Shown here: piece by piece, positions 8,151 to 16,407 of the stretch | Layout of the letters: every line of letters begins with the position of its first letter | Numbering within the stretch: the stretch's first letter is position 1 | Assembly (NCBI RefSeq): GCF_001645105.1 | Contig: NZ_LKEG01000013.1 | Location: 1-52,878 of the forward strand | Source: Pseudomonas marginalis | GTDB taxonomy: Bacteria > Pseudomonadota > Gammaproteobacteria > Pseudomonadales > Pseudomonadaceae | Reading direction: 5' to 3' | Length of the DNA stretch: 52,878 nucleotides | The notes under the pieces: generated by a model | What the model was told of the DNA's origin: nothing | Databases searched by the model: none | The model's input: the letters and a program-made list of their open reading frames with translations, nothing else | Translations under genes and position numbers: made by a program

Positions 8151-8645
8151 TCAGGCCAGGACGATGTAGTCGTTCTGCTGCAGGATTGGCCGGTGCGGGC
8201 CCTGCACCAGGTGGACATATCGACCGTCCACCAGGTCGATGGGCAGGCAGTCGTCGAGGTCCAATACCCCATCGGTGTGGGCCTGGGACCAATGGCGCAG
8301 CATCTGTTGCTTGCCCTGGCGGGTGGCCTCCTGTTTATTGCGCGCCACCACCAACAGGTAGTGGTGGGCTTCGCCAAAGCTGTCGGCTTCATAACCGCCG
8401 AGGTTGAGGAAGTACAGGTGATGCGCGCCGGCAGCAGGCGCCAGCGGGCTGAACTCGACTTTCCAGCCGTCAACGCCATCCACCCCCATCCATGCATCGA
8501 TATGCACACCCTTAGGGCTGCCGAACCAGCCGTCACGCAATTGTGGGTAGGTAGCCTCCAGCGTGTCCGCCACAGCAAACACCACATCGTGCACTTCGAT
8601 TTTCGCCCGTGGGTGCTTGCCCCCGAGCATCACGACAAACAGCAT
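8151..8645 (-). CDS. DUF1543 domain protein
   Basis: A 164-residue cytoplasmic protein. The start at 8645 is chosen because AGGAAGG lies seven bases ahead; the reading frame is open 25 codons further upstream but without a ribosome site. The sequence begins MLFVVMLGGKHPRAKIEVHD, contains YFLNLGGYE and HHYLLVVARNKQEA, and matches my memory of the DUF1543 family, which has two similar alpha/beta halves. No catalytic motif is visible and no function is known to me. It faces away from the aldo/keto reductase gene, and the 106 bases between the starts hold both promoters. Confidence 0.75.
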   Translation of the reverse strand: MLFVVMLGGKHPRAKIEVHDVVFAVADTLEATYPQLRDGWFGSPKGVHIDAWMGVDGVDGWKVEFSPLAPAAGAHHLYFLNLGGYEADSFGEAHHYLLVVARNKQEATRQGKQQMLRHWSQAHTDGVLDLDDCLPIDLVDGRYVHLVQGPHRPILQQNDYIVLA

Positions 8646-8751
8646 TGCAGGTCCTTCCTGGCATCTTGGCAGAGGGTAACCATACTTCGATTGAACCCTT
8701 TTGTCCGGCCAATGCCACACTGTTAATCCGCGAACTCATCAGGAGATTGTC

Positions 8752-9573
8752 ATGCGTACCATTGATCTGGCGGGCGTCCCCGTTCCTGTCATCGGCCAGG
8801 GGACCTGGCGCATGGGCGAGAACCCCGACCAGCAGCGCGTCGAAGTCGCGGCGCTGCAACTGGGCATCGATGAGGGCATGACCCTGATCGATACCGCCGA
8901 AATGTACGGTGAGGGCGGCGCCGAAACGGTTGTGGGCGAAGCCATTCGTGGCAGGCGCGACCAAGTCTTCCTGGTGAGCAAGGTCTACCCGCACAACGCC
9001 AGCCGCAAGGGCGTGCCTCGTGCCTGTGAAGCGAGCCTCCAGCGGCTGGGTACCGACTCTATCGATCTGTATCTGTTGCACTGGCGCGGCCAATATCCCC
9101 TTGAAGAAACCGTCGAGGCCTTCGAGCGCCTGCGCGAAGCCGGCAAGATCGGCCGCTGGGGCGTCTCCAATTTCGACGTGGCCGACCTGCAGGAACTCGC
9201 CTCTCCGGCCTGCGCCACCAACCAGGTGCTCTACAACATCGAAGAGCGCGGCATCGAATTCGACCTGCTGCCCTGGTGGCAACAGCATCACTTGCCTTTG
9301 ATGGCGTACTGCCCGATCGCTCAGGGTGGCGAGCTGTTGGCCAGCCCGACCCTGAAGCAGATCGCCCATCGCCACGAGGTGACACCGGCCCAGGTTTCCC
9401 TGGCCTGGGTATTGCGCCAGGACGGTGTGATCGCGATCCCCAAGGCGGTCACCCCGGAACACGTGCGACTCAACGCAGCCGCAGCCAAACTCGTGCTGGA
9501 TGAGCACGACCTGGATGCTATCGACCGGGTGTTTGGCGCACCCAAGCGCAAGCACCCGTTGGCGATGGTGTAG
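8752..9573 (+). CDS. Aldo/keto reductase
   Basis: A 273-residue NADPH-dependent oxidoreductase of the aldo/keto reductase superfamily, a cytoplasmic TIM barrel. The ATG at 8752 has AGGAG seven bases ahead. Catalytic features are DTAEMYGEG (Asp and Tyr), FLVSKVYP (Lys), LYLLHWRG (His) and GVSNFD; the cofactor-binding C-terminal part has IAIPKAVTPEHV. This is closest to the bacterial YeaE/2,5-diketo-gluconate reductase-like members. The substrate is unknown; broad aldehyde reduction is usual. A strong palindrome follows the stop codon and probably separates it from the convergent hcp gene. Confidence 0.9.
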   Translation: MRTIDLAGVPVPVIGQGTWRMGENPDQQRVEVAALQLGIDEGMTLIDTAEMYGEGGAETVVGEAIRGRRDQVFLVSKVYPHNASRKGVPRACEASLQRLGTDSIDLYLLHWRGQYPLEETVEAFERLREAGKIGRWGVSNFDVADLQELASPACATNQVLYNIEERGIEFDLLPWWQQHHLPLMAYCPIAQGGELLASPTLKQIAHRHEVTPAQVSLAWVLRQDGVIAIPKAVTPEHVRLNAAAAKLVLDEHDLDAIDRVFGAPKRKHPLAMV

Positions 9574-9586
9574 CGGGATGGCAGTA

Positions 9587-9608
9587 ACGGCGCCTTCCCT
9601 GGCGCCGT
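9587..9608. terminator. Hairpin between convergent genes, probable terminator
   Basis: ACGGCGCC and GGCGCCGT form an 8-bp GC-rich stem around the loop TTCCCT, 13 bases after the aldo/keto reductase stop and 17 bases after the hcp stop on the other strand. The T-tract is poor on both strands, so termination efficiency is uncertain; the position between convergent genes is the main argument. Confidence 0.55.
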
Positions 9609-9625
9609 ACCTGCGTTAAAGCGGT

Positions 9626-10141
9626 TTAACCCGCTACCGGGCTGCGCCAGTCATCCGACCCGGAAGTGCCGGACACTTCGTGGGTCCATACGATCTTGCG
9701 ATAGGTGAAGTACACATCTTCCAAGTGGGTGAAATGGGCGTTGTCCGGATCCTGGCAGTTGGGCATGCGCGACTGGATGTCGACGATGGTTGCCCCCTCC
9801 AGTTCAATCGTGAAGTAGTGCTCCTGGGTGCCGGCCGACGAGGTGCGCAACCATTCCAGCCGGCACTTGACCTCTTCGCCGCTGGTCAACGCGCTGAACA
9901 GCAAGGGCGAGGACTTATCGAACACTTTGCTGATCATCAACGGTTTATGGACCCTTTGGCCTGTTGGCTGGCCGGATTGTGGGTCGCGCGGGATGATCAC
10001 TTGATGAGCAAAAGCCTGGACCAGAATCTGATCCTCATGGCCTTCCTGGTAAATATTACCTACCGAGTCCTGGGTAAACGTGCCTGCCGTAATCAAACCT
10101 TGTTTGACACCGGTGATGGAAAGATACGCGGGTGTTGGCAT
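9626..10141 (-). CDS. hcp: Type VI secretion tube protein Hcp (TssD)
   Basis: A 171-residue Hcp, the hexameric ring protein that stacks into the inner tube of the type VI apparatus and carries small effectors in its lumen. The start MPTPAYLSITG at 10141 has AAGGA in front. Family blocks are GHEDQILV, DPQSGQPTGQRVHKP, ATIVDIQSRMPN and GTSGSDDWR near the C-terminus. From memory these are the blocks of P. aeruginosa Hcp2, the HSI-2 tube protein. The length is that of a plain Hcp, so there is no fused effector. It lies at the left edge of the tss operon but is transcribed the opposite way, which allows separate and higher expression. The 487 bases up to tssA hold its promoter. Confidence 0.93.
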   Translation of the reverse strand: MPTPAYLSITGVKQGLITAGTFTQDSVGNIYQEGHEDQILVQAFAHQVIIPRDPQSGQPTGQRVHKPLMISKVFDKSSPLLFSALTSGEEVKCRLEWLRTSSAGTQEHYFTIELEGATIVDIQSRMPNCQDPDNAHFTHLEDVYFTYRKIVWTHEVSGTSGSDDWRSPVAG

Positions 10142-10193
10142 GACGGGTTTCCTTGCCTGATTGATGAGGTAGTTCCAACCGACAATTGCATCG

Positions 10194-10226
10194 GCTGGGC
10201 AAGTGCCTATAACAAGAAGCGTGCCT
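10194..10226 (-). promoter_or_regulatory. Candidate sigma-54 promoter(s) for hcp
   Basis: Read on the minus strand, GGCACG (plus 10220-10225) is followed at the correct distance by TTGTT (plus 10211-10215), close to the -24/-12 consensus TGGCACG-N4-TTGCW but with GT instead of GC at -12. A second overlapping candidate, GGCAC with GC ten bases on, spans plus 10194-10208. Either would put transcription start about 40-60 bases before the hcp start codon. The cluster encodes its own sigma-54 activator (19820-21352), and T6SS activators of this class are known to drive hcp genes. The matches are imperfect, so this is a hypothesis. Confidence 0.3.
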
Positions 10227-10243
10227 GAAAGTGTTGGGCGCAA

Positions 10244-10628
10244 TAAAACAAGGGTGTTGCATTCTATAAGTTCGGATTTCCAGTGTGATTAGCCAGGATT
10301 GATGGGGTTGGTTAAGTATTTGATTGCGCAACGGTGCGCATTTAATTGCTCAGTTAAGTTGTTTTGTAACTGTTGAGGTGGGTGGGGATATCGGGTGTTT
10401 ATGTGGGGGGTGAGTGCGCAAAATGCTGCGCAGTCCAAGCTTTTAGGTGTTTGTAGGAAAAGGATTAAGTGTGGTTCCGTCGCTTGCTGAATGTTTTAGG
10501 CATGGCTAAGGTTCGTGAGCTTCGCAGGAATTCCAGCGATGCGAAGATGACTTTCTGAGGCGCACATTAAATGCGCTTAGTTGGTTTTTTGTGGGCTTAT
10601 AGTCTTGTTTAGTTGCGTGCGGTGCCAA
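10244..10628. promoter_or_regulatory. hcp-tssA intergenic region with paired TGCGCA motifs
   Basis: This T/G-rich stretch has no supportable gene. It holds three inverted-repeat pairs built on TGCGCA: TGCGCA-N4-TGCGCA at 10325-10340, TGCGCA-N6-TGCGCA at 10415-10432, and GCGCA-N7-TGCGC at 10560-10576. Repetition of one motif three times in 250 bases ahead of a secretion operon suggests protein binding, but the half-site spacing varies. I see no convincing sigma-70 or sigma-54 promoter for tssA; TTGG...GGGC at about 10580-10595 is weak. Confidence 0.35.
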
Positions 10629-12182
10629 ATGGCTTATTCGGACAAGCTGTATGATTATTACCTTGAACTTGCACGGTCGCCCTGCATGCCAACAAGTTTT
10701 GCGGGCAGTGATATGCGCTTTTCGAGTGAATATGACGTCCTGGAGTTCGAGCTTGCCAAGGCACGATCAATTCATGGCAGTGGCCAACCCGATTGGCATA
10801 AGGTCCTGGAAGCCGGCGAAATCCTGTTGCGCCAGCAATCCAAGGACCTGCGGGTCGCCGTTTGGCTGACCTGGGCGCTGCACCAGAGGGAATCCTACCC
10901 GGGGTTGTTGGCCGGGCTCGGGTTGTTGCGCTATTTCTGCGAGCATCACTGGTCGGAGGTCCACCCCGGAAAACCACGCACCCGTGGCGCGGCATTCGGA
11001 TGGTTGGTGTTGCGCCTTGAGCCCTTGTTCACGCTAAGCCTGCCGCTCCAGAACCAGCAGCCTTTGTTCCAGGCGGTGCTTGAACACCTGATACGCCTCG
11101 ATGAGCTGTGGGCCGAGCACTTGGGGGATGCCGCGCCAATGTTGTTGCCGATTCGCAGGCAATTGGCTCAGCGACTGGAACGCGCTGCGCAGGACGACGC
11201 CCCGGTCGCAGGGCTGAGTGGTGTCATTGCGCACGTCAAGCAGGCGACCACCCAATTGCTCAAGCCCGAAGCGCGGGTGGACAACGAAAAAGACGCCCAC
11301 AGGTTGTTGCGCACCTTGCAGGAACACGCGCGCACGCTGTGCGTATGGTGGTTGCGTCAGAACGCCACCGACCTACGCGCTTTTCGCCTGAACCGAACAT
11401 TGACCTGGCTGGCGCTGGCCAATTATCCGGATGCCGACAACGAACGGCTCACCGCCCTGCGTGGGCCCGCTCCCGACAAGCTCAAGCGTTATCAGGAGCG
11501 TTTTGCCCAAGGTCATCACGCCGATCTGGTGCTCGAACTTGAAGCCAGTCTCGCCGGTGCGATGTTCTGGTTCGATGGGCTGCACCTGCTCTGGGAATGC
11601 CTGGAGGCCTTGCAGGCCGAACAGGCCATGACTGAGCTGGAGGTGACCTTCGCTCTGTTGCTGCAACGTTTGCCAAACCTGGCGGAGTTTCGCTTTCACG
11701 ACGGGGCTCCTTTTGCCGGCCCCGCGACCCGTGACTGGATAGCGCTGCAAGTTACCCGTCACCTGCAAATACCCGAATCACCTGCATTGATAGTTGATGC
11801 CGACGCCGAGCCGTGGGAGATCGCCTTACAGGCGGTCGCAACCCGCTTACGCAAGGACGGGCTCAAGGCCGCCATCCATGAACTCAAACAAGGCATGTAT
11901 GCCGCTCGCAGTGATCGCGCACGTTTTTATTGGCGGTTGGCCCAAGCGCGTCTGTGTGTATTGGCGGGCAAGCATGAGCTGGCGAAGATCCAGCTCGAAC
12001 AGCTGGACCACGAACTGCAACACACAGGCCTGGAGCGCTGGGAGCCGGAGCTGGCCCTTCAAGTGGCACAGCTTCTCTACCGCTGCTGCGACCTGTTGCC
12101 ACAAAACCACGCCGTGCGCGAGCGCAAGGAAGACACCCATCGCAGGCTGTGCCTCTTCGATCTGGAAGCGGTACTTGAATAG
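10629..12182 (+). CDS. tssA: Type VI secretion protein TssA (ImpA/VasJ type)
   Basis: A 517-residue TssA, the cap/assembly factor that recruits the baseplate and primes tube-sheath polymerisation. The start MAYSDKLYDYYLELA at 10629 is preferred over an upstream ATG at 10581 because the conserved protein begins here; the ribosome site is weak. The ImpA N-terminal domain occupies about residues 20-130 (SSEYDVLEFELAKA, QSKDLRVAVWLTWALHQRE, YPGLLAGLGLL, HWSEVHP), followed by a middle region and a VasJ-like C-terminal half. It is the first gene of a rightward run in which most genes overlap or lie within 30 bases, and it corresponds to hsiA2 of the P. aeruginosa HSI-2 order. Confidence 0.9.
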   Translation: MAYSDKLYDYYLELARSPCMPTSFAGSDMRFSSEYDVLEFELAKARSIHGSGQPDWHKVLEAGEILLRQQSKDLRVAVWLTWALHQRESYPGLLAGLGLLRYFCEHHWSEVHPGKPRTRGAAFGWLVLRLEPLFTLSLPLQNQQPLFQAVLEHLIRLDELWAEHLGDAAPMLLPIRRQLAQRLERAAQDDAPVAGLSGVIAHVKQATTQLLKPEARVDNEKDAHRLLRTLQEHARTLCVWWLRQNATDLRAFRLNRTLTWLALANYPDADNERLTALRGPAPDKLKRYQERFAQGHHADLVLELEASLAGAMFWFDGLHLLWECLEALQAEQAMTELEVTFALLLQRLPNLAEFRFHDGAPFAGPATRDWIALQVTRHLQIPESPALIVDADAEPWEIALQAVATRLRKDGLKAAIHELKQGMYAARSDRARFYWRLAQARLCVLAGKHELAKIQLEQLDHELQHTGLERWEPELALQVAQLLYRCCDLLPQNHAVRERKEDTHRRLCLFDLEAVLE

Positions 12183-12213
12183 GCTTTCGAGCCACTTGAA
12201 AAGGAGAGACACC

Positions 12214-12711
12214 ATGGCCAAAGAAGGTTCGGTAGCCCCCAAGGAACGTATCAATATCACGTTCAAACCCGCCATCGGCGGGGCGCAGGAAGAAGTCGAA
12301 CTGCCGTTGAAACTATTGGTGCTGGGAGATTTCACCCAACGTGAGGACGCGCGCAAGCTCGAAGATCGCAAACCCATCGCGATCGACAAAAACACCCTTG
12401 ATGACGTGCTGGCCAAACAGGCGTTGAGCCTGACGCTGAATGTGCCCAATCGTCTGCAGGAGGATGCGGACGTTGAAGAACTGGCCATTCAGGTACGCAT
12501 TAACGCCATGAAGGATTTCAATCCCGCGAACCTGGTTGAGCAGGTTCCGGAGTTGCACAAGCTGATGGCGTTGCGCGAGGCACTGATGGCTCTCAAAGGC
12601 CCATTGGGCAACACCCCGAGCTTTCGCAAGGCCATCGAACAGGCCCTTGCCGATGACGAGTCCCGCGCGCGGGTACTGGCGGAGCTGGGCCTGGGCAGCC
12701 CGGACGCCTGA
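12214..12711 (+). CDS. tssB: Type VI sheath small subunit TssB
   Basis: A 165-residue TssB (VipA/HsiB), which pairs with TssC to build the contractile sheath in the cytoplasm. The ATG at 12214 follows a strong AAGGAGAG. The family signature is RINITFKPA, LPLKLLVLGDFT and the motif FNPANLVEQVPEL, with a C-terminal helix LMALREALMALKGPLGNTP that forms the TssB-TssC contact. The length is normal for the family. It lies 31 bases after tssA and 27 before tssC. Confidence 0.95.
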   Translation: MAKEGSVAPKERINITFKPAIGGAQEEVELPLKLLVLGDFTQREDARKLEDRKPIAIDKNTLDDVLAKQALSLTLNVPNRLQEDADVEELAIQVRINAMKDFNPANLVEQVPELHKLMALREALMALKGPLGNTPSFRKAIEQALADDESRARVLAELGLGSPDA

Positions 12712-12738
12712 CATTTTCAGTAAAAGGACACTGACCGC

Positions 12739-14214
12739 ATGACCACACCACAACACGCGCTACCGGCACAAACCGCTGATGAATACAGCATCCTCGACAA
12801 CATCGTTGCCCAGACGCTACTGAGTGCCGATGACGAAGCGTATGGCATTGCCAAACGGGGTGTCTCGGCGTTTATCGAAGAGTTGATCAAGCCGCAGAAC
12901 CGTGGCGAGCCGGTAAAAAAACGCCTGGTCGACCGGATGATTGCCGAGATCGACACCAAGCTCAGTCTGCAAATGGACGAGATATTGCACCACCCGGACT
13001 TTCAGGCCCTGGAAGCGTCCTGGAAGGGGCTGCAGTTGTTGGTCGATCGCACCGACTTTCGCGAAAACATCAAGATCGAACTCTTGAACGTTTCCCGGCA
13101 AGACCTGCTGGAAGACTTTGAAGACTCTCCGGAAGTGACCCAGTCGGGTTTGTACAAACATATCTACAGTGCTGAATACGGCCAGTTTGGCGGTCAGCCT
13201 GTGGGCGCGATCATTGCCAACTATTTTCTGTCGCCCAGCGCGCCTGATGTAAAGCTGATGCAATACGCTTCCAGTGTGGCCTGCATGGCGCATGCGCCCT
13301 TTATCGCCGCAGCCGGGCCAGCGTTCTTCGGGTTGGAAAGCTTCACCGGCTTACCGGATCTTAAAGATCTGAAGGACCATTTCGAAGGCCCGCAGTTTGC
13401 CAAGTGGCAAAGCTTTCGCCAGAGCGAGGACGCGCGTTACATCGGGTTGACCGTGCCGCGTTTCTTGCTCCGTACGCCTTATGACCCCCTCGAATGCCCG
13501 GTCAAGACCTTTGCCTACCAGGAAAACGTGGTCAACAGCCACGAACATTACTTATGGGGCAATACAGCCTACGCCTTTGCCACGCGCCTGACCGACAGCT
13601 TCGCGCGCTTTCGCTGGTGCCCGAACATCATCGGCCCGCAAAGCGGTGGCGCGGTAGAAGACTTGCCGTTGCATCACTTCCACAGCATGGGGGAGATTGA
13701 AACCAAGATCCCGACCGAAGTGCTGGTTTCCGACCGTCGTGAATACGAACTGGCGCAAGAGGGCTTCATTGCCTTGACGATGCGCAAGGGCAGTGACAAC
13801 GCCGCGTTCTTCTCTGCCAGCTCGGTACAAAAGCCGAAACACTTTGGCCTCAGTCCCGAGGGCAAGGAAGCAGAGCTGAATTACCGCTTGGGAACACAGT
13901 TGCCCTACATGATGGTGGTCAATCGCCTGGCCCATTACCTCAAGGTCCTTCAGCGCGAACAACTGGGTTCATGGAAGGAGCGCACCGACCTGGAGCTGGA
14001 GCTCAATAAATGGATTCGCCAGTACGTCGCCGACCAGGAAAACCCCAGTGCCGAAGTGCGCGGGCGGCGCCCCTTGCGCGCAGCACGCATCGTTGTCAGT
14101 GATGTCGAGGGTGAGCCTGGCTGGTACCGCGTCAACCTGAGTGTGCGACCGCACTTCAAGTACATGGGGGCGGATTTCACGCTGTCCCTGGTTGGCAAGC
14201 TCGATAAAGAATGA
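12739..14214 (+). CDS. tssC: Type VI sheath large subunit TssC
   Basis: A 491-residue TssC (VipB/HsiC), the major subunit of the contractile sheath, recycled by ClpV after contraction. The conserved order is visible: FIEELIKPQN near residue 50, MDEILHHPDFQALEASWKGL around 76-95, the central ETFTGLPDL-like segment, FAYQENVVNSHEHYLWGN, and a C-terminal HYLKVLQREQLGSW followed by RVNLSVRPHFKYMGADFTLS. The length is typical. The stop overlaps the tssE start by ATGA, so the two are translationally coupled. Confidence 0.96.
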   Translation: MTTPQHALPAQTADEYSILDNIVAQTLLSADDEAYGIAKRGVSAFIEELIKPQNRGEPVKKRLVDRMIAEIDTKLSLQMDEILHHPDFQALEASWKGLQLLVDRTDFRENIKIELLNVSRQDLLEDFEDSPEVTQSGLYKHIYSAEYGQFGGQPVGAIIANYFLSPSAPDVKLMQYASSVACMAHAPFIAAAGPAFFGLESFTGLPDLKDLKDHFEGPQFAKWQSFRQSEDARYIGLTVPRFLLRTPYDPLECPVKTFAYQENVVNSHEHYLWGNTAYAFATRLTDSFARFRWCPNIIGPQSGGAVEDLPLHHFHSMGEIETKIPTEVLVSDRREYELAQEGFIALTMRKGSDNAAFFSASSVQKPKHFGLSPEGKEAELNYRLGTQLPYMMVVNRLAHYLKVLQREQLGSWKERTDLELELNKWIRQYVADQENPSAEVRGRRPLRAARIVVSDVEGEPGWYRVNLSVRPHFKYMGADFTLSLVGKLDKE

Positions 14215-14630
14215 GCCGAGGCCAGGGAATGCCCCACTACCAAAGCCTTTTCGAGCGACTCGAGCGTCCGGCGACGACCCGGGCGTGTGGCGTGACATCG
14301 GTTGCACTCCATCTGGGGAAAATGCTCAGCATCCGTGCGGGCAGTGTGCAGACACTGCCCGACTACGGCTTGCCCGACCTGAATGATATGAATCAGAGCC
14401 TGCATGAATCATTGAGTCAGTCGCGCGTGTTGATCGAGCGATTTATCCGCGCCTACGAGCCGCGCTTGAAGCAGGTGCGGGTCAAGACATTGCCACGGGA
14501 TCATGATCCGTTGGCCCTGGCGTTCGCTATCGAAGCCACACTGGTGATCAAGGGTGCCGAGCAACCCGTGGTGTTTACCGCGCGGTTATGTGACGCCGGT
14601 CGGGTAGAGGTCTTGCCGGATGTCCTTTAA
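14211..14630 (+). CDS. tssE: Type VI baseplate protein TssE (gp25-like)
   Basis: A 139-residue gp25-like baseplate component, related to the phage T4 wedge protein and to lysozyme-like TssE. It begins MSRGQGMPHYQSLFERLE; the ATG at 14211 overlaps the tssC stop, and an internal ATG at 14229 is an alternative start. The gp25 core is seen in DLNDMNQSLHESLSQSRVLIERFIRAYEPRLKQVRV and FAIEATLVIKG. TssE links the sheath to the TssF-TssG wedge. Its last 11 bases overlap tssF. Confidence 0.92.
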   Translation: MSRGQGMPHYQSLFERLERPATTRACGVTSVALHLGKMLSIRAGSVQTLPDYGLPDLNDMNQSLHESLSQSRVLIERFIRAYEPRLKQVRVKTLPRDHDPLALAFAIEATLVIKGAEQPVVFTARLCDAGRVEVLPDVL

Positions 14631-16407
14631 CCGTTACTACCAAAGCGAGCTCAGTGCGTTACGCCAACTCGGGCGGCGGTTCTCCCAGCGCAATCCGGCG
14701 CTCGCGCCTTTTCTTGCGGAGTCCGGCCAGGATCCGGATGTAGAGCGGTTGCTGGAAGGCTTTGCGTTTCTCACTGGCCGCTTGCGCCAGAAGTTGGATG
14801 ACGAGCTTCCGGAGCTGACGCATTCGTTGATGCATTTGCTCTGGCCCAATTACATGCGACCGATGCCCGCGTTCAGCATCCTGCAGTTTGATCCGTTGAA
14901 GCATTCAGGCCCCGGCGTGTGGGTGGCGCGTGATACACCGGTTGAAAGTGCCGCCGTCAATGACGAACGCTGCCGCTTTCGCACCTGTTACGCCACGCAG
15001 ATTCTGCCGCTGCAACTGAGTGCGCTGGAGTACAGCGCCCACGCAGAGCGAGGGGTGTTGAGCCTGCGTCTGGGCATGAGTGCCGAAGGTAATTTCGGTG
15101 AGTTGACCTTCGATCAGCTGCGCCTGCATCTGGCGGGAGACCGCTACATCAGCCAGGCGCTGTACCTGAGCTTATTGCGTCATCTTGAAGGTATCGAGTT
15201 GCAGCCTTTGGGCCACGATGGCCTGCCGGTGACAGGGGCCGATGGGCAGGCAATATCCCTGCGGCTGGGGGCTGACCAGGTACAGCCGGTGGGATTCAGC
15301 GAGGAGCAGGCGTTGATTCCGTATCCGTCGAATACCTTTCGCGGGTATCGCCATCTGCAGGAGTATTTTGCCTTTCCTGAGAAGTATCTGTTTGTTGATG
15401 TGGGCGGGCTGGGCGCATTGCACAGGCTGCCCGGCGAGTTGCTGAAACAAGTAGGCGGCATGGTGTTGCGCTTCGAATTGCGCAATCCCTGGCGTGAATC
15501 CCAACTGCCCACCCTGGATAACGTGAAGCTGTACTGCACGCCCATCGTCAACCTGTTCAAACATGACGCGGTGCCCATCCGCCTGGACGGCAAGCAGGAT
15601 GAGTACCTGCTGATTCCCGGCGACTATTCACGAGAGAGCGCCAGTGTATTTTCCGTCGACAGTGTCACGGGGTGGCAGCCTGGAGGGCTTGGCTATCAGA
15701 CCTACGTACCTTTCGAATCCTTTGAACATGATGGCGACACCAAGGGATCGGAGGGCCCCCCGAGCTACAGCATTCGCCAACGGCCATCGTCACAGCATGC
15801 CGGCCTCGATACCTGGCTTGGGTTTGGTAACGGCCTGAAACTGGAGCCGCAAACACTCTCGATCGAACTGACGTGCACCAATCACAACCTGCCACGGAGG
15901 CTGCAGGTCGGTGACATCAACCAGCCTTGCGAGCAGACGCCGCAGGGGGTGTCGTTCCAGAATATCTGCGCACCCACCACCAGTTTTTCTCCGCCGCTGG
16001 ACCAGGATTTTCTCTGGCGGCTTATCAGCAATATGTCGCTCAACTACCTGTCATTGAGCGACATAAATGCCTTGAAAGTGATCCTCCAAACCTATGACTT
16101 AGCGCGCTACCACGACCGACAGGCACAGAAGGTCAGCGAGAGAAGGTTGGGCGCGATGCGCTCAGTCAGTCACTCAGCCGTCGACCGATTGCACCGTGGC
16201 TTGCCGTTTCGGGGGGTGCGAATTGACCTGACCGTCGATCCCCAGGGCTTTCTGGGCCAGGGCGAAGTATTTGTATTTGCCTCGGTACTCAACGAATTCT
16301 TCGCGCTCTACGCCAGCCTCAATGCCTATCACGAACTAAGAGTCATCAGCACACAAGGAGACGTGTACCTATGGCCACCACGGATGGGGCAGCAGCCCCT
16401 GCTTTAA
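14620..16407 (+). CDS. tssF: Type VI baseplate protein TssF
   Basis: A 595-residue TssF (VasA/ImpG), the large wedge protein of the baseplate, which forms a 2:1 complex with TssG and contacts TssK. The conserved N-terminus MSFNRYYQSELSALRQLGRR, PFLAESGQDPDVERLLEGFAFL and HSLMHLLWPNYMRPMPAF are clear, as is the C-terminal LNEFFALYASLNAYHELRV. The length is normal (about 590-620). It overlaps tssE by 11 bases upstream and tssG by 37 bases downstream, an unusually long overlap that suggests tight stoichiometric coupling. Confidence 0.95.
   Translation: MSFNRYYQSELSALRQLGRRFSQRNPALAPFLAESGQDPDVERLLEGFAFLTGRLRQKLDDELPELTHSLMHLLWPNYMRPMPAFSILQFDPLKHSGPGVWVARDTPVESAAVNDERCRFRTCYATQILPLQLSALEYSAHAERGVLSLRLGMSAEGNFGELTFDQLRLHLAGDRYISQALYLSLLRHLEGIELQPLGHDGLPVTGADGQAISLRLGADQVQPVGFSEEQALIPYPSNTFRGYRHLQEYFAFPEKYLFVDVGGLGALHRLPGELLKQVGGMVLRFELRNPWRESQLPTLDNVKLYCTPIVNLFKHDAVPIRLDGKQDEYLLIPGDYSRESASVFSVDSVTGWQPGGLGYQTYVPFESFEHDGDTKGSEGPPSYSIRQRPSSQHAGLDTWLGFGNGLKLEPQTLSIELTCTNHNLPRRLQVGDINQPCEQTPQGVSFQNICAPTTSFSPPLDQDFLWRLISNMSLNYLSLSDINALKVILQTYDLARYHDRQAQKVSERRLGAMRSVSHSAVDRLHRGLPFRGVRIDLTVDPQGFLGQGEVFVFASVLNEFFALYASLNAYHELRVISTQGDVYLWPPRMGQQPLL

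Noticed and set aside
10472..10488. TGGTTCC...TTGCT as a sigma-54 promoter for tssA
   Set aside because: The distance between GG and GC is eleven bases rather than ten and the -24 element lacks CAC; the match is not good enough.
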